Positions 62,571 to 64,000 of a stretch of DNA of 64,000 nt are shown one piece after another. A model generated the notes under the pieces. The model saw only the letters and a program-made list of their open reading frames with translations. It searched no databases and was not told the DNA's origin. Made by a program: the position numbers and the translations under genes. How positions within the stretch are numbered: the first letter of the stretch is position 1; each line of letters begins with the position of its first letter. Source of the stretch: Ptiloglossa arizonensis (Eukaryota; Arthropoda; Insecta; Hymenoptera; Colletidae); NCBI RefSeq assembly GCF_051014685.1, contig NW_027479282.1, forward strand, positions 101,222 to 165,221. The letters run 5' to 3'.

Positions 62571-64000
62571 TTGGTTTCGAGTATCACACTTGCGAAAATT
62601 TTGATGGTTTCTCAACCATTCCTTAACTTCAAACTCCCATATCTCGCGAACGGATTGACGAACTCGAGAAATTCCTGTTGCATCTGAAAGCAGAAACTCG
62701 CGCGATTACAACCGTGTGTGTACTTTCCCCTAGGCCATTCCACTTATTCGTTTCGAGTATCAGACTTGCGAAAATTTTGATGGTTTCTCAACCATTCCTT
62801 AACTTCAAACTCCCATATCTCGCGAACGGATTGACGAACTCGAGAAATTCCTGTTGCATATGAAAGCAGAAACTCGCCCGATTACAACGGTATGTGTATT
62901 TTTGCCCTAGGCCATAGTAGTTATTGGTTTCGAGTATCAGACTTGCGAAAATTTTGATGGTTTCTCAAACATTCCTTCACTTCAAACTCCCATATCTCGC
63001 GAACGGAATGAGGAACTCGAGAAATTCCTGTTGCATCTGAAAGCAGAAACACGCCCGATTACAACGGTATGTGTATTTTTGCCCTAGGCCATAGTAGTTA
63101 TTGGTATCCAGTATCAGACTTGCGAAAATTTTGATGGTTTCTCAACCATTCCTTAACTTCAAACTCCCATATCTCGCGAACGGAATGAGGAACTCGAGAA
63201 ATTCCAGTTGCATCTGAAAGCAGAAACTCGCCCGATTACAAACGTGTGTGTTCTATTCCCCTAGGCTATTCCACTTATTGGTTTCGAGAATTAGACTTGC
63301 GAAAATTTTGATGGTTTCTCAACCATTCCTTAACTTCAAACTCCCATATCTCGCGAACGGATTGACGAACTCGAGAAAATCCTGTTGCATCTGAAAGCAG
63401 AAACTCGCCCGATTACAACGGTATGTGTATTTTTGTCCTAGGCCATAGTAGTTATTGGTTTCGAGTATCAGACTTGCGAAAATTTTGATGGTTTCTCAAC
63501 CATTCCTTAAATTCAAACTCCCATATCTCGCGAACCGATTGACGAACTCTAGAAATTCCTGTTGCATCTGAAAGCAGAAACTCGCCCGGTTACAACGGTA
63601 TGTGCATTTTTGCCCTAGGCCATAGTAGTTATTGGTTTCGAGTATCAGACTTGCGAAAATTTTGATTGTTTCTCAACCATTCCTTAATTTCAGTCTCCCA
63701 TATCTCGTGAACGGATTGTCGAAATCGAGAAATTCCTGTTGCATCTGAAAGCAGAAACACGCCCGATTACAACGGTATGTGTATTTTTGCCCTAGGGCAT
63801 AGTAGTTATTGGTTTCGAGTATCAGACTTGCGAAAATTTTGATTGTTTCTCAACCATTCCTTAATTTCAGTCTCCCATATCTCGCGAACGGATTGTCGAA
63901 CTCGAGAAATTCTTGTTGCATCAGAAAGCAGAAACACGCCCGATTACAACGGTATGTGTATTTTTGCCCTAGGCCATAGTAGTTATTGGTTTCGAGTATC
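62571..64000. repeat. Right-edge domain resembling blocks at 26, 33 and 35 kb
   Basis: After one more CTTTCCCC deletion monomer (about 62,715) and a CAAACATTCCTTCAC monomer, the sequence from about 63,000 follows 33,270-34,270 at a constant offset of 29,731 bp (168 x 177 minus 5). Shared markers are GGTATCCAG (63,103), TGTTCTATTCCCC, GAGAATTAGAC, ATGTGCATTTTTGCC and CGAAATCGAG (63,720). Several substitutions separate it from the 33-kb copy, for example TTCCAGTTGC, GAACTCTAG, CCCGGTTAC and TCGTGAACGG. The last monomer start is 63,880 and the copy is cut by the window end. Confidence 0.82.

Larger units (their letters stand above)
24857..62720. other. Seven monomers with a 1-base deletion in the pyrimidine run of the GTGTGTAC subtype
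   Basis: The run CTTTTCCCCTAGG is shortened to CTTTTCCCTAGG at about 24,857 and 31,757, and to CTTTCCCCTAGG at about 50,335, 52,104, 60,422, 62,191 and 62,715. The first pair is copied by unit A, and four of the other five by units E and D. Slippage in a homopolymer run explains the origin. Confidence 0.85.
1..64000. repeat. 177-bp tandem satellite array filling the window (361 full monomers plus a partial)
   Basis: Every part of the window is a copy of one 177-bp monomer in direct orientation. Monomer starts (TCTCGCGAAC or a variant) fall at 1, 178, 355 and so on. Spot checks at 24,947, 35,388, 36,804, 49,725 and 63,880 fit n x 177 minus the number of 1-base deletions passed (11, 13, 13, 13 and 18). 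No mobile element, inversion or unique spacer interrupts the array. Monomer variants differ at a limited set of positions and are reused in blocks, giving higher-order repeats from 2 to 58 monomers. Eukaryotic satellites of about 150-180 bp commonly form centromeric or heterochromatic arrays; placing this one at a centromere is inference. I do not recognise the family. Both ends run into the window edge, so the true array is longer. Confidence 0.98.

Noticed and set aside
1..64000. CRISPR array
   Set aside because: Regular spacing is present, but there is no repeat/spacer alternation. The whole 177-bp period is repeated, with no unique spacers.
1..64000. Assignment to a named centromeric satellite such as human alpha satellite or Arabidopsis CEN178
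   Set aside because: Monomer length is close to both, but I see no similarity to either sequence as I know it. Length alone does not support a family or species call.
1..64000. Telomeric repeats, rDNA, tRNA or snRNA genes, or an origin of replication
   Set aside because: No telomere-type short repeat or RNA gene landmark occurs in the monomer or its variants. The A4T4 tract alone is not evidence of an origin.

Overview
The whole window is satellite DNA. A 177-bp monomer is repeated head to tail, always in the same orientation, from base 1 to base 64,000. With the monomer start placed at the TCTCGCGAAC of base 1, the last start is at 63,880. That distance of 63,879 bp equals 361 x 177 minus 18, so there are 361 complete monomers plus a 121-base partial one. 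I traced exactly eighteen 1-base deletions, which account for the whole shortfall. I found no gene, RNA gene, transposon, CRISPR array, inverted monomer or unique sequence. The window is probably internal to a longer array, because repeat runs to both edges.

The organism is a eukaryote, most likely represented by centromeric, pericentromeric or other heterochromatic DNA. The evidence is a nucleosome-sized monomer, a megasatellite-like layout and higher-order repeats (HORs). I do not recognise the satellite family and cannot name a species. The monomer is about 42% G+C and keeps about ten CpG dinucleotides, slightly more than base composition predicts. That is not what long-term CpG methylation decay would leave, and it leans weakly away from vertebrates and heavily methylated genomes.

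Layout. 1-6,102: older mosaic of monomer variants with recurring two-monomer cassettes and a 354-bp dimer repeated three times (4,533-5,627). 6,103-18,298: cassette-rich domain with five copies of a multi-monomer cassette, a ~2.5-3 kb imperfect long duplication, an 11-monomer repeat and a 4-monomer repeat. 18,299-35,075: nested tandem duplication, in which a 17-monomer unit (3,008 bp) was doubled and one copy plus its right flank (6,900 bp, 39 monomers) was doubled again. 35,076-41,877: mosaic domain with 8- and 12-monomer spacings. 41,878-62,228: a 10,264-bp (58-monomer) unit followed by a nearly identical copy that lost exactly one monomer; inside each copy lie a duplicated 12-monomer unit and a duplicated 10-monomer unit. 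62,229-64,000: continuation of the 10-monomer unit, then about 1 kb resembling blocks near 26, 33 and 35 kb.

Nothing here acts as an operon or pathway. What the sequence records is a history of in-register unequal exchange, conversion-like patches and single-base deletions at several scales. Each typical monomer also carries an A4T4 tract followed by a perfect 6-bp hairpin dyad, three palindromic hexamers (TCGCGA, CTCGAG, CCTAGG) and a degenerate CENP-B-box-like 17-mer. All open reading frames here are by-products of the repeat: 177 is 59 codons, so frames carry through from monomer to monomer. Boundaries below were read by eye and are generally good to a few tens of bases, because adjoining copies share conserved sequence at the joins.
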